Assembly (NCBI RefSeq): GCF_023208195.1
Contig: NZ_CP060034.1
Coordinates: 1,178,001 to 1,242,000, forward strand
DNA from: Nocardioides sp. InS609-2
GTDB taxonomy: Bacteria > Actinomycetota > Actinomycetes > Propionibacteriales > Nocardioidaceae
DNA: 64,000 bases
Direction of reading: 5' to 3'
In this document: piece after piece, positions 1 to 8,996 of the stretch
How positions within the stretch are numbered: position 1 is the first letter of the stretch
Layout of the letters: the number at the start of each line of letters is the position of its first letter
The notes under the pieces: model-generated
Databases searched by the model: none
Seen by the model: the letters and a program-made list of their open reading frames with translations, nothing else
What the model was told of the DNA's origin: nothing
Program-made: the position numbers and the translations under genes

Positions 1-1120
1 CGCGGGCACCGGTGCCCCGCTCGAGCGCCTTGTCGGCGATGGAGGCGATGGCGCCCTCGTCGAACTCGAGCTCGACGCCGTCCATGTCGAAGAGGCGCTG
101 GTACTGCTTGACCAGGGCATTGCGGGGCTCGGTGAGGATCTGCACGAGCGCCTGGTTGTCGAGCTTGCTGACACTGGCGATCAGCGGCAGCCGCCCGATG
201 AACTCGGGGATCAGGCCGAACTTGGTGAGGTCCTCGGGGCGGACCAGCGCCATCATGTCTTCTGCTTCACGCTCTGCCTGGCCGCGCACCTCGGCGGTGA
301 AGCCGAGCGACTTCTTGCCGACCCGCTGCTCGACGATGTGCTCGAGGCCGGCGAACGCACCGCCCACGATGAACAAGATGTTGGTGGTGTCGATCTGGAT
401 GAACTCCTGGTGCGGGTGCTTGCGCCCGCCCTGTGGCGGCACCGAGGCGGTGGTGCCCTCGAGCATCTTCAGCAGCGCCTGCTGGACACCCTCACCGGAG
501 ACGTCACGGGTGATGGAAGGGTTCTCGGCCTTGCGCGCGACCTTGTCGATCTCGTCGATGTAGATGATGCCGGTCTCGGCCTTCTTGACGTCGTAGTCAG
601 CGGCCTGGATCAGCTTGAGCAGGATGTTCTCGACGTCCTCACCGACGTAGCCCGCCTCGGTGAGCGCGGTGGCGTCGGCGATCGCGAACGGCACGTTGAG
701 CATCCGGGCCAGGGTCTGCGCGAGGTAGGTCTTGCCACAGCCGGTGGGGCCGATCACCAAGATGTTGGACTTGGAGACCTCGACCGCGTCGTCCTTGGTG
801 TGCTTGCCGCTGGCCAGGGTGAGCCCGGCCTGGACTCGCTTGTAGTGGTTGTAGACCGCCACGGCGAGCGTCTTCTTGGCGTGCTCCTGGCCGATGACGT
901 AGGCGTTTAGGAACTCGAAGATCTCGCGCGGCTTGGGGAGCTCGTCGAGGCCGAGCTCGGTGCCCTCGGCGAGCTCCTCCTCGATGATCTCGTTGCACAG
1001 CTCGATGCACTCGTCGCAGATGTAGACATTCGGGCCCGCGATGAGCTTCTTGACCTGCTTCTGGCTCTTCCCACAGAAATTGCACTTCAGCAGGTCGCCG
1101 CCATCACCGATTCGAGCCAC
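1..1120 (-). CDS. clpX: ATP-dependent Clp protease ATP-binding subunit ClpX (3' end outside window)
   Basis: AAA+ unfoldase that recognises substrates and feeds them to the ClpP1P2 chamber. About 373 residues are present; the C-terminus runs off the left edge. The N-terminal zinc-binding domain is visible (CxxC at residues 13-16 of CNFCGKSQ, then CDEC), followed by Walker A GPTGCGKT and the Walker B region IIYIDEIDK. The start is GTG ([11 protein letters not shown]), matching the usual actinobacterial N-terminus, with a GGAGGA ribosome-binding site about 10 nt upstream; a nearby ATG is out of frame. It lies 131 nt downstream of clpP2 on the same strand, so it may be read from the clpP promoter or its own. 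Identification is very secure. Confidence 0.97.
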   Translation of the reverse strand, partial: MARIGDGGDLLKCNFCGKSQKQVKKLIAGPNVYICDECIELCNEIIEEELAEGTELGLDELPKPREIFEFLNAYVIGQEHAKKTLAVAVYNHYKRVQAGLTLASGKHTKDDAVEVSKSNILVIGPTGCGKTYLAQTLARMLNVPFAIADATALTEAGYVGEDVENILLKLIQAADYDVKKAETGIIYIDEIDKVARKAENPSITRDVSGEGVQQALLKMLEGTTASVPPQGGRKHPHQEFIQIDTTNILFIVGGAFAGLEHIVEQRVGKKSLGFTAEVRGQAEREAEDMMALVRPEDLTKFGLIPEFIGRLPLIASVSKLDNQALVQILTEPRNALVKQYQRLFDMDGVELEFDEGAIASIADKALERGTGAR

Positions 1121-1193
1121 GGGCGATCATTCCTCCGGTCCGGCCGGGACAACCCCGGCAGTCGTGCTGCAAACTCCTAGACGGTACCCCGTG

Positions 1194-1214
1194 CCGGCCC
1201 CGGAGCGGGGCCGG
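1194..1214 (-). terminator. GC-rich hairpin between clpP2 and clpX
   Basis: A perfect 9-bp stem (CCGGCCCCG / CGGGGCCGG) with a 3-nt loop lies just after clpP2 in the reading direction. No U-tract follows, so it is either a weak actinobacterial-type terminator or a processing or attenuation hairpin that lowers clpX expression relative to clpP1P2. Confidence 0.4.
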
Positions 1215-1251
1215 ACACGAAGCCACGTCCAATCCATGGGTGGCGCTTCGC

Positions 1252-1860
1252 TCAGGTGAGCGAGGCGACCCCGGAACGCGGTTCGAGGACGGCGTCGATC
1301 AGGCCGTACTCGACGGCCTGCTCGGCCGTCAGGATCTTGTCGCGCTCGATGTCGCGGCTGACCTGCTCGATGTCCTTGCCGCTGTGGTCGGAGATCATCT
1401 TCTCCAGCAGCTCGCGCATGCGCAGGATCTCGTTGGCCTGGATCTCGATGTCGGAGGTCTGGCCGAACGTGCCCTCGGTGTAGGGCTGGTGGATCAGGAT
1501 CCGGCTGTTGGGCAGCGCCAGCCGCTTACCGGGCGTGCCGGCGGCGAGCAGGATCGCCGCTGCCGAGGCAGCCTGGCCCAGGCACACGGTCTGCACGTCG
1601 GGCTTGATGAAGCGCATCGTGTCGTAGATCGCCGTCAGCGCGGTGAACGAGCCGCCGGGGCTGTTGATGTAGATGCTGATGTCCTGGTCGGGGTTCATCG
1701 TCTCGAGGCACAGCAGCTGGGCCATGACGGCGTTGGCCACGTCGTCGGAGATCGGCGAGCCGAGGAAGATGATGCGCTCCTCGAACAGCTTGGCGTAGGG
1801 GTCGATGCGGCGGAAGCCGTAGGACGTCCGCTCCTCCCACTGGGGGATGTAGTAGTTCAT
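1252..1860 (-). CDS. clpP2: ATP-dependent Clp protease proteolytic subunit ClpP2
   Basis: Serine peptidase subunit of the ClpP1P2 tetradecamer. The 202-residue protein starts MNYYIPQW. The catalytic triad is visible: Ser99 in GQAASAAA, His124 in ILIHQP and Asp174 in ERDKIL. The ATG start lies one nt after the clpP1 stop, so the two subunits are probably translationally coupled and made together, which fits their obligate hetero-oligomer in actinobacteria. An in-frame extension upstream would run into clpP1 and is rejected. Confidence 0.97.
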   Translation of the reverse strand: MNYYIPQWEERTSYGFRRIDPYAKLFEERIIFLGSPISDDVANAVMAQLLCLETMNPDQDISIYINSPGGSFTALTAIYDTMRFIKPDVQTVCLGQAASAAAILLAAGTPGKRLALPNSRILIHQPYTEGTFGQTSDIEIQANEILRMRELLEKMISDHSGKDIEQVSRDIERDKILTAEQAVEYGLIDAVLEPRSGVASLT

Positions 1861-1861
1861 G

Positions 1862-2506
1862 TCAGTCCTTGTCAGCGTCAGAGGTGCGGGCCGGACGGCC
1901 CTGGTCGGCTGCCTCGCGGGCACTGGTGATCACCTTGTCGACGAGGCCGTACTCGAGGGCCTGGTCGGCGGTGAACCACCGGTCGCGGTCGGCGTCGGCG
2001 ATGACCTGCTCGAGCTCCTGGCCGGTGTGCTTGGAGATCAGCTCGAGCAGCACCTTCTTGATGTGCAGCGACTGCTGTGCCTGGATCTTGATGTCGGAGG
2101 CGGAGCCACCCATGCCGGACGACGGCTGGTGCATCATGATCCGCGCGTGCGGCAGGGCGTAGCGCTTGCCCTTGGTGCCGGCGCAGAGCAGGAACTGGCC
2201 CATCGACGCGGCCAGCCCCATGCCGACTGTCGCGACGTCGTTGGGGATGTAGTTCATGGTGTCGTAGATCGCCATGCCGGCATCGACGGAGCCGCCGGGT
2301 GAGTTGATGTGCAGGAAGATGTCGGCGTCGGGGTCCTCGGCCGAGAGCAGCAGCAGCTGGGCGCAGATCGCGTTGGCGTTCTGCTCGCGCACCTCGGAGC
2401 CGAGGAACACGATCCGCTCGCGCAGGAGTCGCTGGTAGATGTGGTCGTCGAGGCCGTAGGCCGACTGGCCGCCGTTCATCTCGGAAGCGCTGGAGTTCTG
2501 GTTCAC
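1862..2506 (-). CDS. clpP1: ATP-dependent Clp protease proteolytic subunit ClpP1
   Basis: First gene of the clpP1-clpP2 operon; 214 residues from a GTG start. Triad residues are Ser101 (GLAASMGQ), His126 (IMMHQP) and Asp175 (DRDRWF). I chose GTG at 2506 because a TAGGGT box sits exactly 7 nt upstream, the leaderless arrangement seen repeatedly in this window; an internal ATG nine codons later has no convincing Shine-Dalgarno. A ClgR-type operator lies about 60 bp upstream of the start. The divergent neighbour is an aldo/keto reductase. Longer in-frame starts would cross the promoter and operator. Confidence 0.95.
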   Translation of the reverse strand: MNQNSSASEMNGGQSAYGLDDHIYQRLLRERIVFLGSEVREQNANAICAQLLLLSAEDPDADIFLHINSPGGSVDAGMAIYDTMNYIPNDVATVGMGLAASMGQFLLCAGTKGKRYALPHARIMMHQPSSGMGGSASDIKIQAQQSLHIKKVLLELISKHTGQELEQVIADADRDRWFTADQALEYGLVDKVITSAREAADQGRPARTSDADKD

Positions 2507-2542
2507 GTCGCCGACCCTAGCCGGAAGCCCGGACACTTCCAC
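2507..2542 (-). promoter_or_regulatory. clpP1P2 promoter (leaderless)
   Basis: On the minus strand TAGGGT (2514-2519) is followed by 7 nt and the GTG of clpP1, so the transcript would begin at the start codon. The hexamer 17 bp upstream (GTGGAA, 2537-2542) matches the -35 consensus poorly, as expected of a promoter that needs an activator. Confidence 0.6.
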
Positions 2543-2556
2543 GCGATGTGAGCCGG

Positions 2557-2574
2557 TGTTCGCCGAGAGCGCAC
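2557..2574. promoter_or_regulatory. ClgR-type operator upstream of clpP1
   Basis: The palindromic core CGC-N5-GCG with flanks TGTT and CAC fits the published corynebacterial ClgR consensus WNNWCGCYNANRGCGWWS at all but one position. Its centre is about 60 bp upstream of the leaderless clpP1 start. ClgR is the known activator of clpP1P2 and clpC in Corynebacterium, Streptomyces and Mycobacterium. The assignment is by motif and position only. Confidence 0.65.
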
Positions 2575-2639
2575 AAGGCGGACACATCGGAGTCAGACGA
2601 GAGCCGTGAGCACCTCCCGGCTCCTCTAGCGTGGCGGTC

Positions 2640-3476
2640 ATGGAGATCCCCACCCACGACCTCAACGACGGTCGGGCCCTGCCCGCGATCGGCTTCGGCA
2701 CCTATCCCCTCGAGGGCGACGAAGGCATCACCGCGATCGCCTCCGCGATCGGGGTCGGCTACCGGCTCCTCGACACCGCGGTCAACTACGGCAACGAGAC
2801 CGAGGTCGGCGAGGCGATCCGCCGCGCGGGCGTCCCCCGCGAGGAGCTGGTGGTCTGCAGCAAGATCCCCGGCCGCGACCACGGGTACGACGACGCCATC
2901 CGCTCCACGCACGGGTCCCTCGAACGGCTCGGCCTCGACCACCTCGACCTGCACCTCGTCCACTGGCCCAACCCCGACCGGGGCAGGTACGCCGACGCCT
3001 GGCGCGCGCTGGTCGACCTCCAGAAGGAAGGGCTGGTGCGCAGCATCGGGGTCTCCAACTTCACCGGCGACCACCTGCGCCGGATCATCGACGAGACCGG
3101 CGTGACGCCGGCCGTCAACCAGATCGAGCTGCACCCCTACTTCCCCCAGGTCGAGATGCGCGCGGTCAACGCCGAGCTCGGCATCCGTACCGAGTCGTGG
3201 AGCCCGCTGGGCAAGCGCCAGGCGCCGTTCACCGAGCCACCGGTGGCCGCTGCCGCCGAGGCGCACGGGGTGCAGCCGGGCCAGGTGATCCTGCGCTGGC
3301 AGGTCCAGCTGGGCGCCGTACCGATCCCGAAGTCGGCGACCCCGTCGCGCCAGCTCGAGAACCTCGACGTCTTCGGCTTCGAGCTCACCGACGACGAGAT
3401 GGCCGCGATCACGGCGCTCGGCCGGCCCGCCGGACGGCTCTTCGGCGGCGACCCCGAGTCGCACGAGGAGATGTAG
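2640..3476 (+). CDS. Aldo/keto reductase
   Basis: NAD(P)H-dependent oxidoreductase of the AKR superfamily, 278 residues, (beta/alpha)8 barrel, cytosolic. The catalytic tetrad is visible: Asp45, Tyr50, Lys75 and His108 (LVHWP). C-terminal [14 protein letters not shown] is the cofactor-binding stretch. The ATG at 2640 is preceded by TAGCGT (2627-2632) and a 7-nt spacer, so it is probably leaderless; a GTG three codons earlier is too close to that box. Substrate cannot be told from sequence. It ends immediately before the convergent lipase gene. Confidence 0.92.
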   Translation: MEIPTHDLNDGRALPAIGFGTYPLEGDEGITAIASAIGVGYRLLDTAVNYGNETEVGEAIRRAGVPREELVVCSKIPGRDHGYDDAIRSTHGSLERLGLDHLDLHLVHWPNPDRGRYADAWRALVDLQKEGLVRSIGVSNFTGDHLRRIIDETGVTPAVNQIELHPYFPQVEMRAVNAELGIRTESWSPLGKRQAPFTEPPVAAAAEAHGVQPGQVILRWQVQLGAVPIPKSATPSRQLENLDVFGFELTDDEMAAITALGRPAGRLFGGDPESHEEM

Positions 3477-4619
3477 CTACGCGAGCCAGCGGCGCAGCGC
3501 CGTACTGATCGCCTCGTGGTTGAGCAGGTCGAAGTGGCCGCCGTGGATGTGCAGCACCTCGGCACCCGGGAAGAGGTCGCGGCCCCGCCGGTCGCGGCCG
3601 TACGCCGACGGCTGGCGCACCAGCACGTCACCGAGGAACCCGCTGACCGGGTGTTTCGGTGACGCCTTGAGAGTGGCCGAGACGAGCCGGTAGCGCACAC
3701 CCGGCAGCGCCGCGCACTCCTCGTCGAGGCCGCAGATCAGGTCGGCGACGCTCTCGGCCCGCTGGTCGAGGATGCGCCCGAACGCAGCCACCTCGGGCAC
3801 CCGGCCGAGCAGGCCGCTCCCCCGGTGCACGCCGCCGGCCAACGGCGCCCCAAGGTGAGGGGTGCCGAGCGTGACCACGTCGGTCAGGAGGTCGGGCCAG
3901 CGGTGACCACCCTGGACGGCGCCGGCCGCACGGATCACGAGACCGCCCATCGAGTGGCCGACCAGTGCGATCCGCTCGACAGGCACCGGCCAGGCGTCGA
4001 CGAGTCCTTCGAGCAGCCCGGCCAGCTCGGCGCCGTTGCGGCGTACGGAGAGTCCGGAGTTGGCACGCAGGAGCACCGGCGTCCAGCCGTCGCCCGCCAG
4101 CTCCTCGCCGTACGTCGTGCCGCGGAGCTCGCGGCGGCGGCGCCACTGCTCGTCGCTCTCGCACCAGCCGTGCAGGAACACCACGACCCGGCCAGCCGCC
4201 GCCGGGAAGGCCTCGGTCAGTGCGTCGGTCTCCAGGGGTACGTCGGCATCGTGGGCGCGCACCGCCATCCGGATGGCCAGCCGGGGCCGCTCGCGCTCGA
4301 GGCGGTCGCCGATGAGGCCGCCGGCGATCGCCCGCACCCTCCGGCTCTTCGGGCCGGACTCCATCAGCGGACCAGCGCCCCGCTCGGCCGCCGTGCCGAA
4401 GCCCCAGGCAGCGGCCTTGAGGGCGACTCCGACGCCGGAGTAGACCGCGCCGGCCACCGCCCGGTGCGTGGTGCCGCTCATCCCGGTGGCCGGGCCGAGC
4501 AGCCCGTGCACCCGGTCGACGACGGCCAGATGGGTGTCCCGGGCGCTGTCGAGCACCACTTCCTCGACAACCTGGCAGGCGAGCGAGAGGGCGTCGGCGA
4601 GGCCCGGTTCGGTACGCAT
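3477..4619 (-). CDS. Alpha/beta hydrolase (lipase/esterase-like)
   Basis: A 380-residue hydrolase with the oxyanion-hole HGW (VVVFLHGWCES), the nucleophile elbow GHSMGG and a C-terminal HIHGGHFDLLNHE carrying the likely catalytic His. The first 130 residues form an extra helical domain with a hydrophobic stretch AVYSGVGVALKAAAW and no signal peptide. The ATG at 4619 has TACGAT 7 nt upstream and is taken as a leaderless start; the GTG two codons earlier is too close to the box. It occupies the place of lipP in the M. tuberculosis cluster but faces the other way and belongs to a different hydrolase type. Substrate unknown. Confidence 0.85.
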   Translation of the reverse strand: MRTEPGLADALSLACQVVEEVVLDSARDTHLAVVDRVHGLLGPATGMSGTTHRAVAGAVYSGVGVALKAAAWGFGTAAERGAGPLMESGPKSRRVRAIAGGLIGDRLERERPRLAIRMAVRAHDADVPLETDALTEAFPAAAGRVVVFLHGWCESDEQWRRRRELRGTTYGEELAGDGWTPVLLRANSGLSVRRNGAELAGLLEGLVDAWPVPVERIALVGHSMGGLVIRAAGAVQGGHRWPDLLTDVVTLGTPHLGAPLAGGVHRGSGLLGRVPEVAAFGRILDQRAESVADLICGLDEECAALPGVRYRLVSATLKASPKHPVSGFLGDVLVRQPSAYGRDRRGRDLFPGAEVLHIHGGHFDLLNHEAISTALRRWLA

Positions 4620-4718
4620 GGGCACGATCGTAGTTCAACGGTGCACAGTTGTTCACTCAACTCGATGGGATGCTTGACACATGTCGTCGTACCCGTGAGC
4701 TGACCGGCCAGAAATGAC

Positions 4719-4752
4719 ACCGACCCGCCGCACCGAGGTGCGACGGGTCGGT
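4719..4752 (-). terminator. Rho-independent terminator after tig
   Basis: A 9-bp perfect outer stem (ACCGACCCG / CGGGTCGGT) and an inner stem closing a small loop lie 17 nt past the tig stop. Read on the minus strand the stem is followed by a U-rich stretch (TCATTTCT). Confidence 0.75.
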
Positions 4753-4769
4753 GGATGAAAGTGCGTGGA

Positions 4770-6161
4770 TCAGGCCTCGGCCGGCTCCTCGGCCGGCGCT
4801 GCCTCGACGACCTCGGCCTCGGACTCGGGCTCGCCGATGGTGCCGTCGGGACGCAGGTTCTTCAGCTCGACCGCGTTGCCCGAGGCGTCCTTGACCGTCG
4901 CCGACTCGACGATTGTCGCGAGCGCCTTGCCGCGCAGGATCTCCTGCACGAGCTCTGGGATGTGGTTGTGCTCGAACATGTGGTTCGCGAACTCCTGCGG
5001 GTCCTGACCGGACTGCTGGGCACGACGCACCAGGTGCGAGGAGAGGTCCTCCTGCTCGACGCCGAGTTCTTCCTTCTTCGCCACGGCGTCGAGGATGAAC
5101 TGGGCCGCGACGGCGTCGCGCACCCGACGCTCGAGGTCAGCCTCGAACTCCTCCTGGGTCTGCCCCTCGTCCTCGAGGTACTTCTCCATGGTGAGGCCGG
5201 CGTAGGCGATCTGCTGCTCGACGTTCTCGCGGCGCGAGTTGAGCTCGTCGGTGACCAGGCTCTCGGGCAGCGGGATCTCAGTCTTCTCGAGGAGCGCCTC
5301 GAGTACGGCGTCACGTGCGGCCGCGGCCTGCTCGAGGCGCTTGCCCCGCCCGAGCCGCTCACGCACGTCGGCGGTGAGCTCGTCAGCGGTGTCGAACTCG
5401 GAGGCCAGCTGGGCGAACTCGTCGTCGACCTCGGGCAACTCCTGCTCCTGGACGGCGGTGACCGTCACGGTCACCTCGACGTCCTGGCCCACCAGGTCGC
5501 CACCGACGAGTTGCGACGGGAACGTCTTGGAGTCGGCGGCAGCCATGCCGACGAGCGCCTCGTCGAGGCCCTCGAGCATGCCCCCACGGCCGACCTTGTA
5601 GGACATGCCGGAGACCTCGCCACCCTCGACGGTCTCGCCGTCGACGGCTGCTGCGAGGTCGAGCGTCACGAAGTCGCCTTCAGCGGCGGCGCGCTCGACG
5701 TCGACGAGGGTGCCGAAGCGCTCACGCAGCGCCTGGACCTGCTCCTCGACATCGTCGTCGGTCACCACGATGTCCTCGACCTCGGCTGCGATGCCGTCGT
5801 ACGCAGGCACGTCGAACTCGGGCTTCACGTCGACCTCGGCGGTGAACTCGAGGGTCTCGTTGTCCTCGAACCTGGTCACCTCGATCTCCGGCTGGGCCAG
5901 TGGCTCGAGGGAGTTCTCCTTGAGGGCCTCCATGTACTTCTGCGGCAGCACCTCGTTGATCGCCTCGTCGAGGACCGCGCCACGGCCGACCTGGCGGTCG
6001 ATCACGGTCGGCGGCACCTTTCCGCGGCGGAAGCCGGGGACGTTGATCTGCGAGGCGATCTTCCTGTACGCCGCGTCGAGGCTCGGCTTGAGCTCCTCGA
6101 AGGGCACCTCGACGGTCAGCTTGGCCCGAGTCGGGCTCAAGGTCTCGACGGCGCTCTTCAC
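4770..6161 (-). CDS. tig: Trigger factor (ribosome-associated chaperone, peptidyl-prolyl isomerase)
   Basis: 463 residues. The N-terminal ribosome-binding domain includes GFRRGKVPPTVI (the tail signature, residues about 43-54), followed by the FKBP-type PPIase domain (EGDFVTLDLAA) and the helical chaperone domain, with an acidic Ala/Glu-rich tail typical of actinobacteria. It binds nascent chains at the ribosome exit tunnel. The start is GTG with AGGAGA 6 nt upstream, one of the few clear Shine-Dalgarno starts on this side of the window. It is followed by a terminator and lies near the clp genes, the common arrangement. Confidence 0.97.
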   Translation of the reverse strand: MKSAVETLSPTRAKLTVEVPFEELKPSLDAAYRKIASQINVPGFRRGKVPPTVIDRQVGRGAVLDEAINEVLPQKYMEALKENSLEPLAQPEIEVTRFEDNETLEFTAEVDVKPEFDVPAYDGIAAEVEDIVVTDDDVEEQVQALRERFGTLVDVERAAAEGDFVTLDLAAAVDGETVEGGEVSGMSYKVGRGGMLEGLDEALVGMAAADSKTFPSQLVGGDLVGQDVEVTVTVTAVQEQELPEVDDEFAQLASEFDTADELTADVRERLGRGKRLEQAAAARDAVLEALLEKTEIPLPESLVTDELNSRRENVEQQIAYAGLTMEKYLEDEGQTQEEFEADLERRVRDAVAAQFILDAVAKKEELGVEQEDLSSHLVRRAQQSGQDPQEFANHMFEHNHIPELVQEILRGKALATIVESATVKDASGNAVELKNLRPDGTIGEPESEAEVVEAAPAEEPAEA

Positions 6162-6206
6162 AGGTGTTCTCCTATCGATGGGTGAGCATGAAAGTCGTTG
6201 AAGCTG

Positions 6207-6279
6207 TCGGGGCGACAGGACTCGAACCTGCGATCTCCTGCTCCCAAAGCAGGCGCGCTAGCCACTACGCTACGCCCCG
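6207..6279 (-). tRNA. tRNA-Pro (anticodon TGG)
   Basis: A full cloverleaf on the minus strand: acceptor CGGGGCG pairs with CGCCCCG, the anticodon stem CCTGC/GCAGG encloses TTTGGGA giving anticodon TGG, and the T-loop is TTCGAGT. The 3' CCA is not encoded. Confidence 0.95.
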
Positions 6280-6313
6280 CCAAGGCGGGTCCGACGTGCG
6301 TCGGAACCAGCCT

Positions 6314-6387
6314 TGGAGCGGATGACGGGAATCGAACCCGCGTAATCAGTTTGGAAGACTGGAGCTCTACCATTGAGCTACATCCGC
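6314..6387 (-). tRNA. tRNA-Gly (anticodon TCC)
   Basis: A cloverleaf on the minus strand: acceptor GCGGATG/CATCCGC, anticodon loop CTTCCAA giving TCC, T-loop TTCGATT, encoded CCA end. It is 34 nt upstream of tRNA-Pro and probably cotranscribed with it. Confidence 0.95.
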
Positions 6388-6396
6388 GCGCATCCG

Positions 6397-6456
6397 CCCG
6401 CTCGTGCGTGAGCGGGAATCGTGCGCTGTCATGGTGCCACACAGAACCGTGTGCAC
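6397..6456 (-). terminator. Two hairpins after the SpoIIE-type phosphatase gene
   Basis: Inverted repeats CCCGCTC/GAGCGGG (6397-6403, 6410-6416) and GTG-C-CACAC/GTGTG-CAC (6434-6456) lie between the phosphatase stop and the tRNA-Gly gene. They could end the rpiB-nei-phosphatase transcript. There is no U-tract. Confidence 0.35.
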
Positions 6457-6486
6457 CCCAACCGAGGAGCGCGCCCGCGACGGCGC

Positions 6487-7578
6487 TCAGCGCCGTTGCA
6501 CCAGCAACAGGGCCCGGTCGTCGTCGGCCGAACCCAGGGTGTCGATCAGCCGGGCGGCACCGTCGCGGAAGTCTCCGCGCAGGACCCGCTCGGCCTGCCC
6601 GATCATCTTGTCGATGCCCGAGGAGATGTCCCGGCCACGCGTCTCCACCAGACCGTCGGTGTAGAGCATGATCGCGTCGCCGCGGCTCATCGACCCGGTG
6701 ACGGGCTCGAACTCCGCGTCGTCGATGAGGCCGAGCAGCGGGCCTGAGCTGGGCAGCACCGACCACTTGCCCGTGCCGGCAGACCTGCGTACGGCTGGCG
6801 GGTGGCCCGCCGACCAGACGACGAAGTCGCCGCTGACCAGGTCGAGCGAGAAGTGGATCGCGCTCGCGAAGCCCTCGTCCCATTCCTGGCGGAGCAGGTA
6901 GGTGTTGGCCGCCGGCAGGAACTCCTCCGACGGCAGCGCGCCCATCAGTCCGCCGAAGGCGCCGGACAGGAGCAGTGCCCGGGTGCCCGCCTGCTCGCCC
7001 TTGCCGGAGACGTCGACGACGGCGATCTCGAGCCGGGCACCCGAGGCGGACCGGGAGGCCACCACGAAGTCGCCGGCGAACGCCGTACCGCCGGCCGAGC
7101 GGAGCTCGCTGCTGACGTACCAGTCGGACGGCAGGGTCGGGATGCGACCCTGTTTGAGGATGCGGTCGCGCAGGTCGACGAACATCGACTCACCCATCAG
7201 CCCGGCGACACCGAGCCGCGAGCGGCGGAACGAGCCGAGGAGCACGATCAGTCCGAGCCCGAAGATGACGATGACGCCGATCACCACGCGGACGTTGAAG
7301 TCGGGCTGCTTGGTCAGCGCAACCACCAAGAAGAGCAGCACGAACACCACGAACCAGGGCAGCTGCCGCGGGCCTAGCAGAATGCTTGAGAGCACCAGAG
7401 GCACGACCAGGACCAGCAACGGCACGTACTCCGGGAAGCTGACGATCACGGCGGTCAGCAGCAGGGTGACGACGACCAGCCAGCCGAGGTGGTGAGCACC
7501 CTCGGTGCGCGTGAACGTCTGCCAGCGCCTGCGCGCCATGCGCGCCGGCCCTACCCAGCTCGATCCGCCGTCGGTCAT
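6487..7578 (-). CDS. Membrane-anchored PP2C/SpoIIE-type serine phosphatase
   Basis: 363 residues. Four predicted transmembrane helices (about residues 31-47, 52-68, 73-89 and 97-115) precede a cytoplasmic SpoIIE/RsbU-type phosphatase domain with GDFVVA, VVDVSGKGEQAG, SAGHPPA and LYTDGLVE motifs; the last metal motif is reduced to ADDDRALLL. Such enzymes usually dephosphorylate anti-anti-sigma factors. The ATG overlaps the nei stop (ATGA), so it is translationally coupled to nei; a longer in-frame start inside nei is less likely. No anti-sigma partner is nearby. Confidence 0.88.
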   Translation of the reverse strand: MTDGGSSWVGPARMARRRWQTFTRTEGAHHLGWLVVVTLLLTAVIVSFPEYVPLLVLVVPLVLSSILLGPRQLPWFVVFVLLFLVVALTKQPDFNVRVVIGVIVIFGLGLIVLLGSFRRSRLGVAGLMGESMFVDLRDRILKQGRIPTLPSDWYVSSELRSAGGTAFAGDFVVASRSASGARLEIAVVDVSGKGEQAGTRALLLSGAFGGLMGALPSEEFLPAANTYLLRQEWDEGFASAIHFSLDLVSGDFVVWSAGHPPAVRRSAGTGKWSVLPSSGPLLGLIDDAEFEPVTGSMSRGDAIMLYTDGLVETRGRDISSGIDKMIGQAERVLRGDFRDGAARLIDTLGSADDDRALLLVQRR

Positions 7579-8438
7579 GTCGTTCCTCGATCCACCTGCG
7601 CGGAGCCTACGGCCCGGGATCGGAACCTGCGTTGACATTGCGGACACCAGAAGAGGTTGCGTCCGACGAGTACGTCGGTGCGCACGGCCGTCCCGCACAC
7701 CAGGCACGGCTGTCCGGTGCGACGGTAGACGTAGACCTCGCCGCCGTGGTCGTCCTTGCGCGCCGCTCGGCCCATCGCCTCGGGCGTGTGCTCGGGCCGG
7801 ACGGTGTCGATTCGACCGGTGCGCACGCCCTCGGTCATCAGCTCGACCAGGTCGTCCCAGATCGCCTCGAGCTGGCCGCGGCGCAGAGTCCGTCCGGGCC
7901 GCAACGGGTGCATGCGGTGGCGGAACAGCACCTCGGCCCGGTAGACGTTGCCCACCCCGGCGAGCACCTCCTGGTCCATCAGGAGGTCGCCGATGGGTCG
8001 ATGACTCTTCGCGATGCGGCGCCAGGCGCGACCGGGGTCGGCGTCCGGACGCAGTGGGTCGGGGCCGAGACGGTCGATGATCTCGTCACGCCTGGCCAGC
8101 CCGATCAGCTCGCACTGGGTGGCGCCGCGAAGGTCGGCGTACGCGGTGGGTCGCGCGATCCGGACCCGCACCTGCCCCACCGGCGGGGGCACCTCGTCGA
8201 CGCCGGTGTGCACGTCGAACGAGCCGATCAGGCCGAGGTGCACGTGCAGGAAGCGCTCGCCGGCGAACTCCACGAAGAGGTGCTTGCCGGCCGAGTCGGC
8301 GGCGACGAGCAGCGCACCATCGAGGGTGGTGGCGTCGGCCTCGAACCGGCCCTGTGGGCTGCTGACCCGCACGGTCGAGTCCGCGAACGCGCTGGTGAGG
8401 TCGTCGGCCAGCTTCCTGAGGGTGTGCCCCTCAGGCAT
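7575..8438 (-). CDS. nei: Fpg/Nei family DNA glycosylase (endonuclease VIII-like)
   Basis: 287-residue bifunctional glycosylase/AP lyase of base-excision repair. It begins MPEGHTL, with Pro2-Glu3 as catalytic residues and the Gly4 that marks Nei rather than Fpg enzymes. It has a helix-two-turn-helix region (DQEVLAGVGNVYRAEVLF) and a C-terminal zinc finger (CLVC...CPQC). The start overlaps the rpiB stop by 8 nt. In M. tuberculosis the equivalent Rv2464c also sits next to rpiB. Confidence 0.93.
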   Translation of the reverse strand: MPEGHTLRKLADDLTSAFADSTVRVSSPQGRFEADATTLDGALLVAADSAGKHLFVEFAGERFLHVHLGLIGSFDVHTGVDEVPPPVGQVRVRIARPTAYADLRGATQCELIGLARRDEIIDRLGPDPLRPDADPGRAWRRIAKSHRPIGDLLMDQEVLAGVGNVYRAEVLFRHRMHPLRPGRTLRRGQLEAIWDDLVELMTEGVRTGRIDTVRPEHTPEAMGRAARKDDHGGEVYVYRRTGQPCLVCGTAVRTDVLVGRNLFWCPQCQRRFRSRAVGSAQVDRGTT

Positions 8439-8946
8439 CGCGGCCCTGGGCAACACCGAGCGCCGAGTCGGGTAGCGGCGGCAGCTCGCCGTCGGTCTCG
8501 TACGTCGCGAGCTGGCCGATGCGGCGTACGTGCCGCTCGTCGCCGCTGAACGGGGTCTCGAGGAACACCTTGACGAAGCGGGTCATCTCGTCGACGGAGT
8601 GCATCCGGCCGCCGACGCTGACGACATTGGCGTCGTTGTGCTCCCGGCCCAGCGCGGCGGTCTCCTCCGACCAGGCGAGCGCAGCGCGCACACCCTTCAC
8701 CTTGTTGGCCGCCATCTGCTCGCCGTTGCCGGACCCGCCGATCACGACCCCGAGTGCGTCCCCGCCCTCGGCCCGCTCGGCAGCGACGGCCTCGGCCGCG
8801 CGCAGGCAGAACACCGGGTAGTCGTCGACCGCGTCGTAGACGAACGGGCCGTGGTCGACGGGCTCGTAGTCGTGGTCGAGCAACCAGTTGGTGAGGTGTT
8901 CCTTGAGCTCGAGGCCGGCGTGGTCAGAACCCAGGTGGACGCGCAT
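8431..8946 (-). CDS. rpiB: Ribose-5-phosphate isomerase B
   Basis: Interconverts ribose 5-phosphate and ribulose 5-phosphate in the pentose phosphate pathway. The 171-residue protein has the RpiB/LacAB signatures MRVHLGSDHAGLELK, GVVIGGSGNGEQMAANKVKG and REHNDANVVSVGGR. It is the first gene of an overlapping rpiB-nei-phosphatase set. AACAATG lies close to the ATG and may be its -10 region. Confidence 0.95.
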   Translation of the reverse strand: MRVHLGSDHAGLELKEHLTNWLLDHDYEPVDHGPFVYDAVDDYPVFCLRAAEAVAAERAEGGDALGVVIGGSGNGEQMAANKVKGVRAALAWSEETAALGREHNDANVVSVGGRMHSVDEMTRFVKVFLETPFSGDERHVRRIGQLATYETDGELPPLPDSALGVAQGRDA

Positions 8947-8996
8947 GGCGACATTGTTCCATCTGGCGGCGGGCCGCCGTGGGGCGCGTCAGCCGA

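Noticed and set aside
4755..6185. Plus-strand open frame of 476 codons opposite tig
   Set aside because: Antisense shadow of trigger factor with Leu/Val/Gly/Asp-rich low-information sequence.
6207..6387. tRNA-Pro and tRNA-Gly as phage attachment sites
   Set aside because: No integrase or other mobile gene lies next to them.
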